From Streptomyces sp. Ncost-T10-10d (lineage in GTDB: Bacteria > Actinomycetota > Actinomycetes > Streptomycetales > Streptomycetaceae): a stretch of DNA of 64,000 nt. Positions 18,875 through 27,944 of this stretch are shown in pieces. The DNA is taken from the NCBI RefSeq assembly GCF_900091955.1, contig NZ_FMDF01000033.1, positions 1-64,000 of the forward strand, given 5' to 3'. The notes beneath the pieces were generated by a model, which saw only the letters and a list, made by a program, of their open reading frames with translations, had not been told where the DNA came from and ran no database searches. Each line of letters opens with the position of its first letter. Position 1 is the first letter of the stretch. The position numbers were made by a program, and so were the translations under genes.

Positions 18875-19996
18875 TCAGTTCTCGCTCAGCCGGCTGCTCA
18901 TCCAGTCCAGCGCCGAAGGGATCTCCCGGCGCCAGGTGTTGAAGTTGTGCCCGCCGCTGTCGAGCACGATCGACGAGACCTGGGCGGGCGGCTTCACCTT
19001 GGCGATGAACTGCTGCGTGGTGTGGTAGTTCCCCTCGCCGCGCTTGGAGGTCGTGACGAGGAAGGACGAGTCGGGCTGCGGCAGATTGTCCAGGCTCCAC
19101 ATCAGATCGGAGCGGTCGCGCGCCCCCTGGTCGCCGTGGAAGAGGTCGCCGGTCGTCGGGTCCTCGGCCGCCTTGTAGTACGCGGAGAGCCCGGCGCTCG
19201 CGGCGAACCGGTCCGGATGGTGGAGCCCGATCTTCAGCGCACAGTAGCCGCCGGTCGAATTGCCCATGATGCCCCAGTTACGGGCCAGTTTGCCGACCCG
19301 GTACGTATCCGAGATCGCCCGCGGCAGATCCTCGGCGAAGAACGTCTCGGTCTTCGGTCCGCCTTTTATGTCCACACACTCGGTGTCCCGCGGCGGCGCC
19401 ACTGTCGGCCGCAGCATCACCAGGATCATCGGCTGCGCCCGGCCGGCCTTCACCCGCTCGTGCGCCGTCCGCGGGTAGTGAAGGCCCTTCAGCAGGTTCT
19501 CCGCGACACCCGGGTAGCCGGTGAGGACGACGACCGCGGGGAACTTCCGGCGGGCGAACGCCGCCTGGAAGTACTCCGGCGGGAGGTACACATACGCCGA
19601 ACTCTCGATCTTCGACTTCCGCCCCGCTATCACGACCTTGTCGATCCGGCCGCCCATCGTGGGCCGCGCACCACCCGGCACGTCCGGCCGCTGTATCCCG
19701 ACCCGCACGATGTTCTTCGATGCCAGCGTTCCGGCCGCCCGGTCCGTGACCACGCCCAGATCCTGCTTCTGGCCGAACAGATCGGCCCAGGAGCCGTAGA
19801 AGAGGAACGAGTTGTTGGCCACCAGACCGACGGAGACGAAGACCGTCAGCTGAGTCGCCAGCAGCAGGCCGACCCTGCCGAACACCGCGGACACGCTGCG
19901 CCGGGCCAACCGCGGCCAGAGCCAGACCGTGGCGGCGAAGAACACCACGGCCAGCACGATCGCCGCGGCCAGAAATGTCTTGCTGGTAAGACCCAT
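18875..19996 (-). CDS. Membrane-anchored esterase-family alpha/beta hydrolase
   Basis: A 373-aa protein with two N-terminal hydrophobic helices (about residues 6-28 and 40-60), then an extracytoplasmic alpha/beta-hydrolase domain of the esterase D/antigen 85-like family. The nucleophile elbow is GNSTG (Ser247) and a C-terminal GGHNFNTW supplies the likely catalytic His350. It diverges from the MprF-like gene with a 139-bp gap. In Pseudomonas an esterase encoded beside an aminoacyl-phosphatidylglycerol synthase hydrolyses its lipid product. By analogy this protein is a candidate aminoacyl-lipid hydrolase, an inference from position only. A mycolyl-like transferase or general esterase is equally possible from the fold. 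Confidence 0.85.
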   Translation of the reverse strand: MGLTSKTFLAAAIVLAVVFFAATVWLWPRLARRSVSAVFGRVGLLLATQLTVFVSVGLVANNSFLFYGSWADLFGQKQDLGVVTDRAAGTLASKNIVRVGIQRPDVPGGARPTMGGRIDKVVIAGRKSKIESSAYVYLPPEYFQAAFARRKFPAVVVLTGYPGVAENLLKGLHYPRTAHERVKAGRAQPMILVMLRPTVAPPRDTECVDIKGGPKTETFFAEDLPRAISDTYRVGKLARNWGIMGNSTGGYCALKIGLHHPDRFAASAGLSAYYKAAEDPTTGDLFHGDQGARDRSDLMWSLDNLPQPDSSFLVTTSKRGEGNYHTTQQFIAKVKPPAQVSSIVLDSGGHNFNTWRREIPSALDWMSSRLSEN

Positions 19997-20135
19997 GGGG
20001 GGTGAGCTTTCTTGTCGGGAATTTTCCGGCAGGCGGGTGAACCCTTACCTCGGAAGCCTCGTCCTACAGATCGCACATCGTCCGGAAGGCCTCGGCCGAA
20101 GGACTCAAGAATCTCTCGCGGAACCACGGGAAGCG

Positions 20136-21977
20136 ATGTCTGTCACGCTAGATGGGGATAAATCGGGATCGGTTCCGAGTCCTGTACGTAAGTTCGTACG
20201 CGGCCCGCGTCCCGAATCCGTACCGACGCTGGTCGGTACCGCCTGCGCCGTCGTCGGCCTGATCGATGTCGCCGCGGGCGTGTTCCCGCGCTTCCGGCAC
20301 AGCCGGATGCACACGCTCGCCGAGGTGCTCCCCGGCGCCCTCGGGCCGTTCGCCGCCGCCCTCTCCCTGAGTGCGGGCGTCCTGCTGCTGCTTCTCGCCC
20401 ACGGGCTCAAGCGGCGCAAGCGGCGGGCCTGGCGGGCGGCCGTCGTGCTGCTGCCCGCCGGTGCGCTGGCGCAGTTCGTCTACCGGCACTCGGTCATCGG
20501 CACGCTCGTCTCGCTGACGCTCTGCCTGCTGCTGGTTCGCCATCGCGGTGAATTCGCCGCGCTCCCCGACCCGAGGAGCCGCTGGCGGGCCCTGGCCAAT
20601 TTCGTGCTCCTCGGAGCGGGTTCGCTGGGCCTGGGCCTGATCATCGTCAGCGTCCACCCCGGCCGGGTCGTGGGGAACCCCAGCATCGCCGACCGGCTCC
20701 AGCACGTGCTGTACGGCCTGTTCGGCTTCGAGGGCCCCGTCGAGTACGCCGGAGTCACCTCCTGGACCGTGGCGTGCTCGCTCGGCGCCCTCGGTCTGCT
20801 GACCGCCGTCACCACCATCTATCTCGCCTTCCGCCCCGAGCACCCGGCCGCCCGCCTCACCGAGGACGACGAGGCCCGGCTGCGCGCCCTGCTGGAGAAG
20901 CACGGCGGCCGCGACTCGCTCGGCCACTTCGCGCTCCGCCGCGACAAGGGCGTCGTCTTCTCCCCCAGTGGCAAGGCAGCCGTCTGCTACCGCGTCGTGT
21001 CCGGGGTGATGCTGGCGAGCGGCGACCCGATAGGCGACGTGGAGGCCTGGCCCGGCGCCATCGAGCGCTTCATGGACGAGGCCAAGGCCCACTCCTGGAC
21101 CCCCGCCGTAATGGGCTGCAGCGAGACCGGCGGCGAGGTCTGGACCCGCGAGACCGGACTCGACGCACTGGAACTCGGCGACGAGGCGGTGGTGGATGTC
21201 GCGGATTTCTCGCTCGCCGGGCGCGCGATGCGCAACGTACGCCAGATGGTGAAGCGCATTGAACGTCTTGGCTACGAGACCCAGGTCCGGCGCATCCGCG
21301 ACATCGGCGAGGCCGAGCTGGCCCGCATCCGGCGGGCCGCCGCCGACTGGCGCGGCACCGACAACGAGCGCGGCTTCTCCATGGCGCTCGGCCGGATGGG
21401 TGACCCGGCCGACGGGGACTGCATCATCGCCACCGCCCACAAGGCCGACGAGCACACCGCCGACTCCCCGTACGGCGACCTGAAGGCCGTACTCCACTTC
21501 GTCCCGTGGGGCAGGGACGGCATGTCCCTCGATCTGATGCGCCGCGACCGCTCCGCCGACCCGGGCATGAACGAACTGCTGATCGTCGCCGCCCTGCAGG
21601 CCGCCTCCCAGCTCTCCGTCGAACGCGTCTCGCTGAACTTCGCGATGTTCCGCTCGGCACTCGCCCGCGGCGAGAAGCTGGGTGCGGGACCAGTGCTGCG
21701 GACCTGGCGCGGACTGCTGATCTTTCTGTCGCGCTGGTTCCAGATCGAGTCTCTGTACAAGTTCAACGCCAAGTTCCGGCCCCGCTGGGAGCCCCGCTTC
21801 GTCGTCTACCGCGCCGCCCGTGACCTGCCGCGCATCTCCTTCGCGGCCATGCAGGCCGAGGGCTTTGTGAACCTCGCGCTGCCCCGCCCCCTCGCCCGCC
21901 GATTCCCGCGACGCCGGCCGCGCCCCTGCGCCCACACCCCGGCGCCGGGCCAGGAGCACCACGCCCGCGCGGCGTAA
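20136..21977 (+). CDS. mprF: MprF-like aminoacyl-phosphatidylglycerol synthase
   Basis: A 613-aa membrane protein. The N-terminal third has about six transmembrane helices (residues 30-250). The C-terminal 330 residues form the DUF2156/LPG-synthase domain, with FSPSGKAAVCYRVVSGVML, GCSETGGEVW, NVRQMVKRIERLGYE and FNAKFRPRWEPRFVVY. Such enzymes transfer lysine or alanine from tRNA to phosphatidylglycerol, lowering surface charge and raising resistance to cationic peptides. No lysyl-tRNA synthetase domain follows, so it would use ordinary cytosolic aminoacyl-tRNA. The last 25 residues are basic and Pro-rich. No good Shine-Dalgarno precedes ATG 20136, so the start could be slightly different. 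Confidence 0.88.
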   Translation: MSVTLDGDKSGSVPSPVRKFVRGPRPESVPTLVGTACAVVGLIDVAAGVFPRFRHSRMHTLAEVLPGALGPFAAALSLSAGVLLLLLAHGLKRRKRRAWRAAVVLLPAGALAQFVYRHSVIGTLVSLTLCLLLVRHRGEFAALPDPRSRWRALANFVLLGAGSLGLGLIIVSVHPGRVVGNPSIADRLQHVLYGLFGFEGPVEYAGVTSWTVACSLGALGLLTAVTTIYLAFRPEHPAARLTEDDEARLRALLEKHGGRDSLGHFALRRDKGVVFSPSGKAAVCYRVVSGVMLASGDPIGDVEAWPGAIERFMDEAKAHSWTPAVMGCSETGGEVWTRETGLDALELGDEAVVDVADFSLAGRAMRNVRQMVKRIERLGYETQVRRIRDIGEAELARIRRAAADWRGTDNERGFSMALGRMGDPADGDCIIATAHKADEHTADSPYGDLKAVLHFVPWGRDGMSLDLMRRDRSADPGMNELLIVAALQAASQLSVERVSLNFAMFRSALARGEKLGAGPVLRTWRGLLIFLSRWFQIESLYKFNAKFRPRWEPRFVVYRAARDLPRISFAAMQAEGFVNLALPRPLARRFPRRRPRPCAHTPAPGQEHHARAA

Positions 21978-22008
21978 CAGCACACCGTACGGGGCCTACG
22001 CTGGTCGC

Positions 22009-22869
22009 ATGAGTACCTTGCGTGGACGAGGCACGGTCCAAGGCCTGCCGGAGTGGGACCGCTGTGCGGTCATGGGTGTCGTCAATGTGACCCCGGACTC
22101 CTTCTCCGACGGCGGCCGCTGGTTCGACGCCACGGCCGCGATCAAACATGGCCTCGACCTGGTCGCCGAGGGCGCCGACCTGATCGATGTCGGCGGTGAG
22201 TCGACCCGCCCCGGTGCCAGCCGGGTGGACGCGTCGGAGGAGCTGCGGCGTGTGGTCCCGGTGGTCAAGGGCCTGGCGTCCGAAGGGGTCACGGTCTCCG
22301 TGGACACCATGCGGGCCCGTGTCGCCGAGGAATCGGTCGCGGCCGGAGCCGCCCTGGTCAACGATGTGAGCGGCGGCCTCGCCGACCCGGACATGGTCGA
22401 GGTCGTCGCCGCGGCCGGCACGCCGTTCGTCGTGATGCACTGGCGCGGCTTCAGCGAGTCCATGAACAGCCGGGCGGTGTACGGGGACGTCGTCGCCGAG
22501 GTCGTCGCGGAGCTGCGGGAGCGGATGGACGCCGTGATCGCGGGGGGTGTCGCCCCGGAACGGATCGTGATCGACCCCGGGCTCGGCTTCGCCAAGGACG
22601 CCGGCCACGACCTCGCGCTGGTCGCCCACCTCGACGAGCTGCGCGCCCTGGGCCGCCCGCTGCTGGTAGCCGCCTCCCGCAAGCGCTTCCTCGGCCATGT
22701 GCTGGCCGACGAGGGCGCCGCACCGCCGCCCGCTCGCGAACGCGACGCCGCCACTGCGGCGATCTCCGCGCTCTCCGCCCGCGCCGGTGCCTGGGCCGTC
22801 CGTGTCCACGAGGTACGGGCCACGGCCGACGCGGTACGGGTCGCCCGCGCCGTCGAGGGAGCCGCGTGA
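22009..22869 (+). CDS. folP: Dihydropteroate synthase
   Basis: It joins p-aminobenzoate to 6-hydroxymethyl-dihydropterin diphosphate to form dihydropteroate and is the sulfonamide target. The 286-aa TIM barrel has the signatures MGVVNVTPDSFSDGG, DLIDVGGESTRPGA, VSVDTMRA, VNDVSGGLADPDM, PFVVMHWRG, DPGLGFAKDAGHDL and AASRKRFLG. It heads the plus-strand folate operon. Its stop overlaps the next gene start by GTGA. Length and motifs are those of a functional enzyme rather than the non-catalytic FolP2 paralogues. Confidence 0.96.
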   Translation: MSTLRGRGTVQGLPEWDRCAVMGVVNVTPDSFSDGGRWFDATAAIKHGLDLVAEGADLIDVGGESTRPGASRVDASEELRRVVPVVKGLASEGVTVSVDTMRARVAEESVAAGAALVNDVSGGLADPDMVEVVAAAGTPFVVMHWRGFSESMNSRAVYGDVVAEVVAELRERMDAVIAGGVAPERIVIDPGLGFAKDAGHDLALVAHLDELRALGRPLLVAASRKRFLGHVLADEGAAPPPARERDAATAAISALSARAGAWAVRVHEVRATADAVRVARAVEGAA

Positions 22870-23348
22870 GCCGGCCCCGCGACGAGCACGCGGAGGCGGC
22901 CGCCGACATCGCGGCCGTCGAGCAGGCCAACACCGCCTTCTACGAGGCGATGGAGCGCGGCGACTTCGACGACCTCTCCGGGCTCTGGCTGCCGGGCGAG
23001 GACCTCACCGTCTCCTGCGTCCACCCCGGCTGGCCGGTGCTCACCGGCCGCGGCGAGGTGTTGCGCAGTTACGCCCTGATCATGGCGAACACCGAGTACA
23101 TCCAGTTCTTCCTGACCGATGTCGGGGTCTCGATGACCGGCGACACGGCCCTGGTGACCTGCACGGAGAACATCCTCAGCGGCGGCCCCGCGGAGGACGG
23201 CAACGCGCTCGGACCGCTGGTCGGCCAACTCGTCGTGGCCACCAATGTGTTCCGGCGCACACCGGACGGCTGGAAGCTCTGGTCCCACCACGGCTCGCCC
23301 GTCCTCACCGAATCCGATGAGGACGAGGAGGAGGACACATCCCCCTGA
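22866..23348 (+). CDS. NTF2/SnoaL-like protein in folate operon
   Basis: A 160-aa cone-shaped NTF2-like domain protein (VEQANTAFYEAMERGDFDDLSGLW, then VSCVHPGWPVLTGRGEVLRSY, and a C-terminal VATNVFRRTPDGWKLWSHHGSP). Its GTG overlaps the folP stop by 4 bp, so it is translationally coupled to folP. The last dozen residues are acidic. The NTF2 fold is used for small-molecule binding, cyclisation or hydrolysis, and no catalytic residues can be assigned here. Its fixed place between folP and folB suggests a folate-related role, which is inference. Confidence 0.85.
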   Translation: MSRPRDEHAEAAADIAAVEQANTAFYEAMERGDFDDLSGLWLPGEDLTVSCVHPGWPVLTGRGEVLRSYALIMANTEYIQFFLTDVGVSMTGDTALVTCTENILSGGPAEDGNALGPLVGQLVVATNVFRRTPDGWKLWSHHGSPVLTESDEDEEEDTSP

Positions 23349-23540
23349 CCGGGGCATCCGCCCGACGGGGGGTTGGAATCCGGAACCGCGGGTAGAAGCG
23401 GCTACCAGCCCCGCAAGGTCCTGTCCATAGCCCCCGCGGGCGGGCACTGTCGGTGCTCGCAGGTAGATTCGAAACAGGGCACCCAGCCGTCCGCACGCGG
23501 CCCCGTGTCTCTACGCCCAACGACAGCAGGAGTGATTCGC

Positions 23541-23900
23541 GTGGATCGTGTCGCGCTGCGCGGCCTCAAGGCCCGTGGACACCATGGCGTCTTCCCTCGA
23601 GAACGGGAAGAGGGCCAGACGTTCATCGTGGACCTGGTGCTCGGCCTCGACACCCGCCCCGCGGCAGCCGCCGACGACCTGACGAAGACCGTGCACTACG
23701 GCGTCGTCGCGGAGGAGGTCGTCGACGTGGTGCAGGGGGAACCGGTCGATCTGATCGAAACGCTCGCGGAGCGCATCGCCCAGAAGTGCCTCAAGCACGA
23801 AGGAGTCGAGGAGGTGGAGGTGGTGGTGCACAAGCCGGATGCGCCGATCACCGTCCCCTTCGACGATGTGACCATCACCATCACCCGGAGCCGAGTATGA
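23541..23900 (+). CDS. folB: Dihydroneopterin aldolase
   Basis: This 119-aa enzyme converts 7,8-dihydroneopterin to 6-hydroxymethyl-7,8-dihydropterin and glycolaldehyde. Visible motifs are LRGLKARGHHGVFPREREEGQ, the FIVDLVLGLD strand, TVHYGVVAEEVVDVVQGEPVDLIETLAERIA and VVVHKPDAPI, matching the family at typical length. GTG 23541 has AGGAG 8 nt upstream. A 192-bp gap precedes it, so it may have its own promoter as well as readthrough from folP. Its TGA overlaps the folK ATG. Confidence 0.95.
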   Translation: MDRVALRGLKARGHHGVFPREREEGQTFIVDLVLGLDTRPAAAADDLTKTVHYGVVAEEVVDVVQGEPVDLIETLAERIAQKCLKHEGVEEVEVVVHKPDAPITVPFDDVTITITRSRV

Positions 23901-24508
23901 CTGCATTTTCTACCGAGGGGCAGAGCGACCCGACCGTACAGCCGGTTCCCGCCTCCGTGGTCGAGCAGGTGGACGCCGCGGACATCACCCTCTCCAACCC
24001 CAAACGCGCCGTGATCTCCCTGGGCTCCAATCTGGGCAACCGCCTGGAGACCCTCCAGAGCGCCATAGACGCCCTGGAGGACACCCCCGGTCTGCGGGTC
24101 AAAGCAGTCTCCCCGGTGTACGAGACGGAGCCCTGGGGCGTCGCTCCCGGCTCCCAGCCCTCGTACTTCAACGCGGTGATCGTCGTGAAGACGACGCTCC
24201 CGCCGTCCTCCCTCCTGGAACGCGGCCAGGCCATCGAAGAGGCCTTCGACCGGGTCCGTGAGGAACGCTGGGGCCCGCGCACCATCGACGTCGACATCGT
24301 GGCGTACGCGGATGTCGTCTCCGACGACCCGGCGCTCACCCTCCCTCACCCCCGCGCCCATGAGCGCGCCTTCGTGCTCGCCCCGTGGCACGACGTCGAC
24401 CCCGAGGCCCAGCTGCCCGGCTCCGGCCCGGTCGCGGAGTTGCTGGCCGGTGTCGGCCGGGAGGGGGTACTGCCCCGGGCCGACCTGGAACTCCGTCTGC
24501 CCGAATAG
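23897..24508 (+). CDS. folK: 6-hydroxymethyl-7,8-dihydropterin pyrophosphokinase (HPPK)
   Basis: It transfers pyrophosphate from ATP to 6-hydroxymethyl-dihydropterin, giving the FolP substrate. The 203-aa protein has an Asp/Pro-rich N-terminal extension of about 35 residues, then the HPPK core: ISLGSNLGNRLETLQSAI, VYETEPWGV, PSYFNAVIVVKT, ERWGPRTIDVDIV (the metal-binding DxD) and LPHPRAHERAFVLAPW. It overlaps folB by ATGA. Together with folP and folB it covers the last steps to dihydropteroate. Confidence 0.95.
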   Translation: MTAFSTEGQSDPTVQPVPASVVEQVDAADITLSNPKRAVISLGSNLGNRLETLQSAIDALEDTPGLRVKAVSPVYETEPWGVAPGSQPSYFNAVIVVKTTLPPSSLLERGQAIEEAFDRVREERWGPRTIDVDIVAYADVVSDDPALTLPHPRAHERAFVLAPWHDVDPEAQLPGSGPVAELLAGVGREGVLPRADLELRLPE

Positions 24509-24601
24509 TCGTTAGGCTCAACGGAAACGGATCACTGGTTGCACGGTGGCTACACGGACCACCGTGACACGCACCACCGGCGGCGAAGGGCGGATCACTC
24601 G

Positions 24602-25084
24602 GTGAAGCAACTACGGCTCGGGGTACTGGTCGGCCTCTTCGCCGCGGCCGGAGTGCTCTCCTGGGGTGGTGCCCGCCTCTGGGACTCCCTGGGCAGTCTG
24701 CCGAGCGTTCCCCTTGCCGCGCCGATCGTGCTCGCTGTGATCGCCGCCATCCTGCTCGCGACGGCGCTCTCCATCCGTTCCCGGCTGCGCGCCCAGCGTG
24801 AGCGCCGGCCGGGAGCCAAGGGCGTCGAGCCACTGATGGCGGCCCGCGCAGTCGTCTTCGGCCAGGCCAGCGCGCTCGTCGTCTCCCTGGTCTCCGGCAT
24901 GTACGGCGGCACGGGTGTCTTCCTGCTCGGCTCCCTCGACATCCCGGCCCGCCGCGACCAGGCGATCTACGCGGGCTTCGCGGTCCTGGCCGGCATCGCG
25001 GTGGTTGCCGCGGCCCTCTGGCTGGAGCGCATCTGCAAGCTCCCGGAGGACGAGGACAACGACAAGAGCTCGGCGGCCGCGTAG
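24602..25084 (+). CDS. DUF3180 membrane protein
   Basis: A 160-aa integral membrane protein with four predicted helices (about residues 5-22, 35-52, 78-100, 118-140), of the actinobacterial DUF3180 family. It begins VKQLRLGVLVGLFAA at GTG 24602 and ends in an acidic Glu/Asp tail. It follows folK after 93 bp on the same strand and converges on folE. A member of this family at the end of the folate cluster is widely conserved in actinobacteria. Biochemical function unknown. Confidence 0.85.
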   Translation: MKQLRLGVLVGLFAAAGVLSWGGARLWDSLGSLPSVPLAAPIVLAVIAAILLATALSIRSRLRAQRERRPGAKGVEPLMAARAVVFGQASALVVSLVSGMYGGTGVFLLGSLDIPARRDQAIYAGFAVLAGIAVVAAALWLERICKLPEDEDNDKSSAAA

Positions 25085-25121
25085 CGGTCACCGAGCTCTT
25101 CCCTCACAGCCGCTCCGGAGC

Positions 25122-25727
25122 TCAGCGCGCCATGATCAGGCTCATGGCCTCGGCGCGCGTCGCGGGGTCGCGGAGCTGGCCGCGTACCGCCGAGGTCAGC
25201 GTCTTCGCACCGGGCTTGCGGATACCGCGCATCGACATGCACATGTGCTCGCACTCGACGACGACAACGACCCCGCGCGGCTCCAGAATCTCCATGAGCG
25301 AATCGGCGATCTGCGTGGTGAGCCGCTCCTGGACCTGCGGGCGCCGGGCGAAGACATCGACGAGGCGGGCCAGCTTCGACAGACCGGTGATCTTGCCGCT
25401 GGTCGCAGGGATGTACCCGACATGCGCGACACCCCGGAACGGCACCAGGTGGTGTTCGCAGGTGGAGAACACCTCGATGTCCTTGACCAGCACCATCTCG
25501 TCGTGGCCGAGGTCGAACGTGGTCGTCAGCACATCCTGGGGCTCCTGGTAGAGGCCCGCGAATATCTCCTTGTACGCCCGTGCCACCCGCCCCGGCGTCT
25601 CGCGCAGTCCCTCACGGTCCGGATCCTCGCCCACGGCGAAGAGGAGTTCGCGTACGGCCGCCTCGGCCCGCTTCTCGTCGAACTCACCGATCGAGCCCTG
25701 GCCGTCCAACGTCACCGGGTCGGTCAT
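25122..25727 (-). CDS. folE: GTP cyclohydrolase I
   Basis: It converts GTP to 7,8-dihydroneopterin triphosphate, the entry step of folate synthesis. The 201-aa protein shows [44 protein letters not shown] and [19 protein letters not shown], containing the zinc ligands (Cys and His of CEHH and the second Cys of the CEHMC region). ATG 25727 was chosen because GAGG lies close upstream and it gives the usual family length. GTG 25754 is another in-frame candidate. It lies downstream of ftsH on the same strand but beyond a strong terminator, so it probably has its own promoter. Confidence 0.95.
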   Translation of the reverse strand: MTDPVTLDGQGSIGEFDEKRAEAAVRELLFAVGEDPDREGLRETPGRVARAYKEIFAGLYQEPQDVLTTTFDLGHDEMVLVKDIEVFSTCEHHLVPFRGVAHVGYIPATSGKITGLSKLARLVDVFARRPQVQERLTTQIADSLMEILEPRGVVVVVECEHMCMSMRGIRKPGAKTLTSAVRGQLRDPATRAEAMSLIMAR

Positions 25728-25781
25728 CTGTGCCTCGTTCCTCTGTGCTGTCACCCGCACATACCTCCGCACGGGCGTACG

Positions 25782-25824
25782 AAAAAGCCGCGCCCCCACA
25801 GGCTAGAACCTGCGGGGACGCGGC
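25782..25824 (-). terminator. Rho-independent terminator downstream of ftsH
   Basis: On the minus strand, GCCGCGTCCCCGCAGG pairs with CCTGTGGGGGCGCGGC around a 6-nt loop (about 15 paired positions), followed directly by TTTTT. This is one of the few textbook intrinsic terminators in the window. It separates ftsH transcription from folE. Confidence 0.85.
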
Positions 25825-25882
25825 ATCCATTCCGGGCCCGGTGCAGCTCCCGTGACAGGTGCCACACCGGGGTAGCGGGACC

Positions 25883-27913
25883 TCAGCTCTCGGGACGGTC
25901 CTCCGGGATCACCTCGGTGGCCGGGACGGTGTCCGTGGGGACGACCGAGCCGTTCGCCGTGGCGGCGCCGTTGGTGAGGGCGAGCTCCTTCGGCGAGAGC
26001 ACCGGCGGCCGCGTCGACGGGGTGCGTCGGGCGGAACCGGTCCATGCCGGACGGGACGGGCGCTTCACGATCGGGGCGAAGATCTCGGCGATCTCCTCCT
26101 TGCCGAGCGTCTCCTTCTCGAGGAGCTGGAGAACCAGTGCGTCCAGAACGTCGCGGTTCTCGACAAGGATCTCCCACGCGTCGTTGTGCGCGGTCTCGAT
26201 GAGCTTCTTGACCTCTTCGTCGACGAGGGCCGCGACCTCTTCCGAGTAGTCGCGCTGGTGGCCCATCTCCCGGCCCACGAAGGGCTCGGTGTTGTCGCCG
26301 CCGAACTTGATCGCGCCGAGCCGCTCCGTCATGCCGTACTGCGTGACCATCGCGCGGGCCGTTGCGGTGGCCTTCTCGATGTCGTTCGCAGCGCCGGTGG
26401 TCGGGTCGTGGAAGACCAGCTCCTCGGCCGCGCGCCCGCCCAGCATGTAGGCCAGCTGGTCGAGCATCTCGTTGCGCGTCGTGGAGTACTTGTCCTCCTC
26501 CGGGAGCACCATCGTGTAACCGAGGGCGCGGCCGCGGGAGAGGATCGTGATCTTGTGGACCGGGTCCGACTGGGGGGAAGCCGCCGCGACCAGGGCGTGT
26601 CCGCCCTCGTGGTACGCGGTGATCTTCTTCTCCTTCTCGGACATGATCCGGGTCCGCTTCTGCGGACCCGCCACGACGCGGTCGATGGCCTCGTCGAGCA
26701 TCTTGTTGTCGATCAGCTTCAGGTTGCCGCGCGCCGTGAGGAGCGCGGCTTCGTTCAGCACGTTCGACAGGTCGGCACCGGTGAAGCCTGGCGTACGACG
26801 GGCAACGGCGCCGAGGTCGACGTCCTTTGCGACCGGCTTGCCCTTCTGGTGCACCTTGAGAATCTCGAGACGGCCCTGCATGTCCGGCCGGTCGACCGCG
26901 ATCTGCCGGTCGAAACGGCCCGGTCGCAGCAGCGCCGGGTCGAGGATGTCCGGCCGGTTCGTGGCGGCGATCAGGATGACGCCGCCCTTCACGTCGAAGC
27001 CGTCCATCTCGACAAGCAGCTGGTTCAGCGTCTGCTCGCGCTCGTCGTGACCGCCGCCCATTCCGGCACCTCGGTGCCGGCCGACGGCGTCGATCTCATC
27101 GACGAAAACGATCGCCGGAGCGTTCGCCTTGGCCTGCTCGAAGAGGTCACGGACCCGGCTGGCACCGACACCGACGAACATCTCGACGAAGTCGGAACCG
27201 GAGATCGAGTAGAACGGGACGCCCGCCTCGCCCGCGACGGCGCGTGCGAGCAGCGTCTTGCCCGTACCGGGAGGCCCGTAGAGCAGGACACCCTTCGGGA
27301 TCTTGGCGCCGACGGCCTGGAACTTCGCCGGCTCCTGGAGGAACTCCTTGATCTCCTGGAGCTCCTCGACGGCCTCGTCCGACCCCGCCACATCGGCGAA
27401 CGTCGTCTTCGGGGTGTCCTTGGTGATCAGCTTCGCCTTGGACTTCCCGAACTGCATGACCCGGGATCCGCCGCCCTGCATCTGATTCATCAGGAACAGG
27501 AAGACGACCACGATCAGGACGAAGGGCAGCAGCGAGAGGAGGATCGAGATGAACGGGGACTGCTTCGACGGCGAGACAGTGTAGCCCTTGTCGATCTTGC
27601 CGCTCTCGAACTTCTGCTGCAGCGTGTCGGCCAGCTGGACACCCTGGTCGCCGATGTAGCTCGCCTGGAACTTGCTGCCGGACTCGCCCGAAAGCTTCTG
27701 GCCCTTGTTCAACTCGATCTTGATGATCTGTTCGTCACCGGTGGTCAGCTTGGCCTGCGCCACCTGGTCCTTGCTGATCGCCTGGATCACCTTGCCGGTG
27801 TCCACCGATTTGTAGCCGCCCGACGAGCCGACGACCTGCATCAACACGACCACGGCGAGGACGGCCAGCACGATCCACATGACCGGCCCACGGAAGTATC
27901 GCTTCACGTCCAT
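25883..27913 (-). CDS. ftsH: ATP-dependent zinc metalloprotease FtsH
   Basis: A 676-aa membrane AAA+ protease that degrades misassembled membrane and regulatory proteins. It has TM helices at about residues 10-28 and 122-142 flanking an extracytoplasmic domain, Walker A GPPGTGKT (213-220), Walker [12 protein letters not shown], the second region of homology ([18 protein letters not shown]), the zinc site HEGGH (435-439) and a downstream [10 protein letters not shown] segment. The C-terminal 70 residues are a disordered Pro/Thr-rich tail. ATG 27913 is the only start that keeps the conserved [10 protein letters not shown] terminus. Its AGGAGG is 25 nt away, bridged by a hairpin described separately. 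Confidence 0.96.
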   Translation of the reverse strand: MDVKRYFRGPVMWIVLAVLAVVVLMQVVGSSGGYKSVDTGKVIQAISKDQVAQAKLTTGDEQIIKIELNKGQKLSGESGSKFQASYIGDQGVQLADTLQQKFESGKIDKGYTVSPSKQSPFISILLSLLPFVLIVVVFLFLMNQMQGGGSRVMQFGKSKAKLITKDTPKTTFADVAGSDEAVEELQEIKEFLQEPAKFQAVGAKIPKGVLLYGPPGTGKTLLARAVAGEAGVPFYSISGSDFVEMFVGVGASRVRDLFEQAKANAPAIVFVDEIDAVGRHRGAGMGGGHDEREQTLNQLLVEMDGFDVKGGVILIAATNRPDILDPALLRPGRFDRQIAVDRPDMQGRLEILKVHQKGKPVAKDVDLGAVARRTPGFTGADLSNVLNEAALLTARGNLKLIDNKMLDEAIDRVVAGPQKRTRIMSEKEKKITAYHEGGHALVAAASPQSDPVHKITILSRGRALGYTMVLPEEDKYSTTRNEMLDQLAYMLGGRAAEELVFHDPTTGAANDIEKATATARAMVTQYGMTERLGAIKFGGDNTEPFVGREMGHQRDYSEEVAALVDEEVKKLIETAHNDAWEILVENRDVLDALVLQLLEKETLGKEEIAEIFAPIVKRPSRPAWTGSARRTPSTRPPVLSPKELALTNGAATANGSVVPTDTVPATEVIPEDRPES

Positions 27914-27944
27914 CCATACGGGGCGATGACGCCCCGTCCCTCCT
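27911..27944 (-). promoter_or_regulatory. ftsH ribosome-binding site with intervening hairpin
   Basis: A full Shine-Dalgarno AGGAGG (27939-27944) is 25 nt from the ftsH ATG (27911-27913), too far for normal initiation. Between them is a perfect 8-bp stem, ACGGGGCG-UCAU-CGCCCCGU (27918-27937). When folded, the effective spacing falls to 5 nt (G before and AUGG after the stem). No in-frame start codon lies at normal spacing from the AGGAGG. The arrangement suggests structure-dependent initiation of ftsH. Confidence 0.65.

Noticed and set aside
20120..20125. GGAACC resembling a sigma-E -35 element before mprF
   Set aside because: It is only 11 bp before the assigned ATG, so a start of transcription from it would lie inside the gene. 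It would matter only if the true start codon is further downstream.
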